64,000 bases of DNA, from assembly GCF_044597725.1 (NCBI RefSeq), contig NZ_CP139003.1, forward strand, positions 310,001 to 374,000, written 5' to 3'. A program made the translations under genes and the position numbers. Positions 63,976-64,000 of this stretch are shown piece by piece. The DNA comes from Bermanella sp044597725. GTDB lineage: Bacteria > Pseudomonadota > Gammaproteobacteria > Pseudomonadales > Oceanobacteraceae. Each line of letters begins with the position of its first letter. Position 1 is the first letter of the stretch. The notes beneath the pieces are model-generated. The model made no database searches, had not been told where the DNA came from, and saw nothing but the letters and a program-made list of their open reading frames with translations.

Positions 63976-64000
63976 GTTCACTCCTTGTTCATTCATGGCT

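Noticed and set aside
1..64000. Insertion sequences, prophage, CRISPR arrays, tRNA or rRNA genes
   Set aside because: None found by reading; no transposase or integrase motifs, no regular direct repeats, and no cloverleaf-like gaps.

Overview
The window is a 64-kb stretch of chromosome from a gammaproteobacterium and it contains the replication-origin region. The gene order is close to the origin region of Pseudomonas: glyQS-gmhB and an HtrB-like acyltransferase on one side, then gyrB-recF-dnaN-dnaA, oriC, rpmH-rnpA-yidD-yidC-mnmE-mnmG-rsmG-parA-parB, the atp operon and glmU-glmS, plus the trkA-rsmB-fmt-def / tsaP-dprA-tsaC-hemF-aroE block. Base composition is moderate. Accessory genes (TRAP and AzlCD transporters, LigE ligase) fit an aquatic member of the Pseudomonadales/Oceanospirillales area, but I cannot name a species from sequence alone.

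Layout. 1-3.4 kb: end of a TRAP permease, a YciA-like thioesterase, the AzlCD exporter and a TakP-like TRAP binding lipoprotein. 3.4-7.0 kb: uvrD (-), a HexR/RpiR regulator (+) and a small PA3496-like protein. 7.0-11.7 kb (-): tsaP-dprA-tsaC-hemF-aroE. 11.8-17.4 kb (+): def-fmt-rsmB and trkA-trkH, divergent from the previous block. 17.5-20.8 kb: an HtrB-like acyltransferase (-) and a response regulator-TPR / histidine-kinase pair (+). 20.8-25.3 kb: glyQ-glyS, gmhB and an outer-membrane barrel. 25.3-31.7 kb (-): dnaA, dnaN, recF, gyrB, with two parS sites in recF. 31.7-32.2 kb: oriC, with DnaA boxes beside dnaA and a very AT-rich stretch before rpmH. 32.2-41.0 kb (+): rpmH to parB, interrupted by one reverse-strand lipoprotein. 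41.1-48.4 kb: complete atpIBEFHAGDC operon with a near-consensus promoter and a strong terminator. 48.5-50.2 kb: an unknown lipoprotein and barrel pair. 50.2-54.4 kb: a TrmB-type regulator divergent from glmU-glmS. 54.4-64 kb: a membrane-anchored receiver protein, a probable tRNA-queuosine mannosyltransferase, a heptosyltransferase-like protein, a frameshifted lipoprotein, a YheV zinc ribbon, prlC, a gamma-carbonic anhydrase, a periplasmic LigE-type DNA ligase and an unknown protein.

The core genes cover replication initiation, chromosome segregation (ParA/ParB acting on parS), protein and tRNA/rRNA modification, membrane insertion, ATP synthesis and amino-sugar supply. No insertion sequence, CRISPR array, rRNA or tRNA was seen.

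The observation I consider most likely to be undescribed is a pair of related intergenic elements, one between atpB and atpE and one after glmS. They share short boxes (ACTCCTCA, CTCCGGG, GCCTTG) held in three nested stems whose sequences differ but whose pairing is kept. Other points of interest are three perfect DnaA boxes inside mnmG, a terminator-like hairpin enclosing a start codon, the bacterial QTMAN-like glycosyltransferase and the frameshifted lipoprotein.
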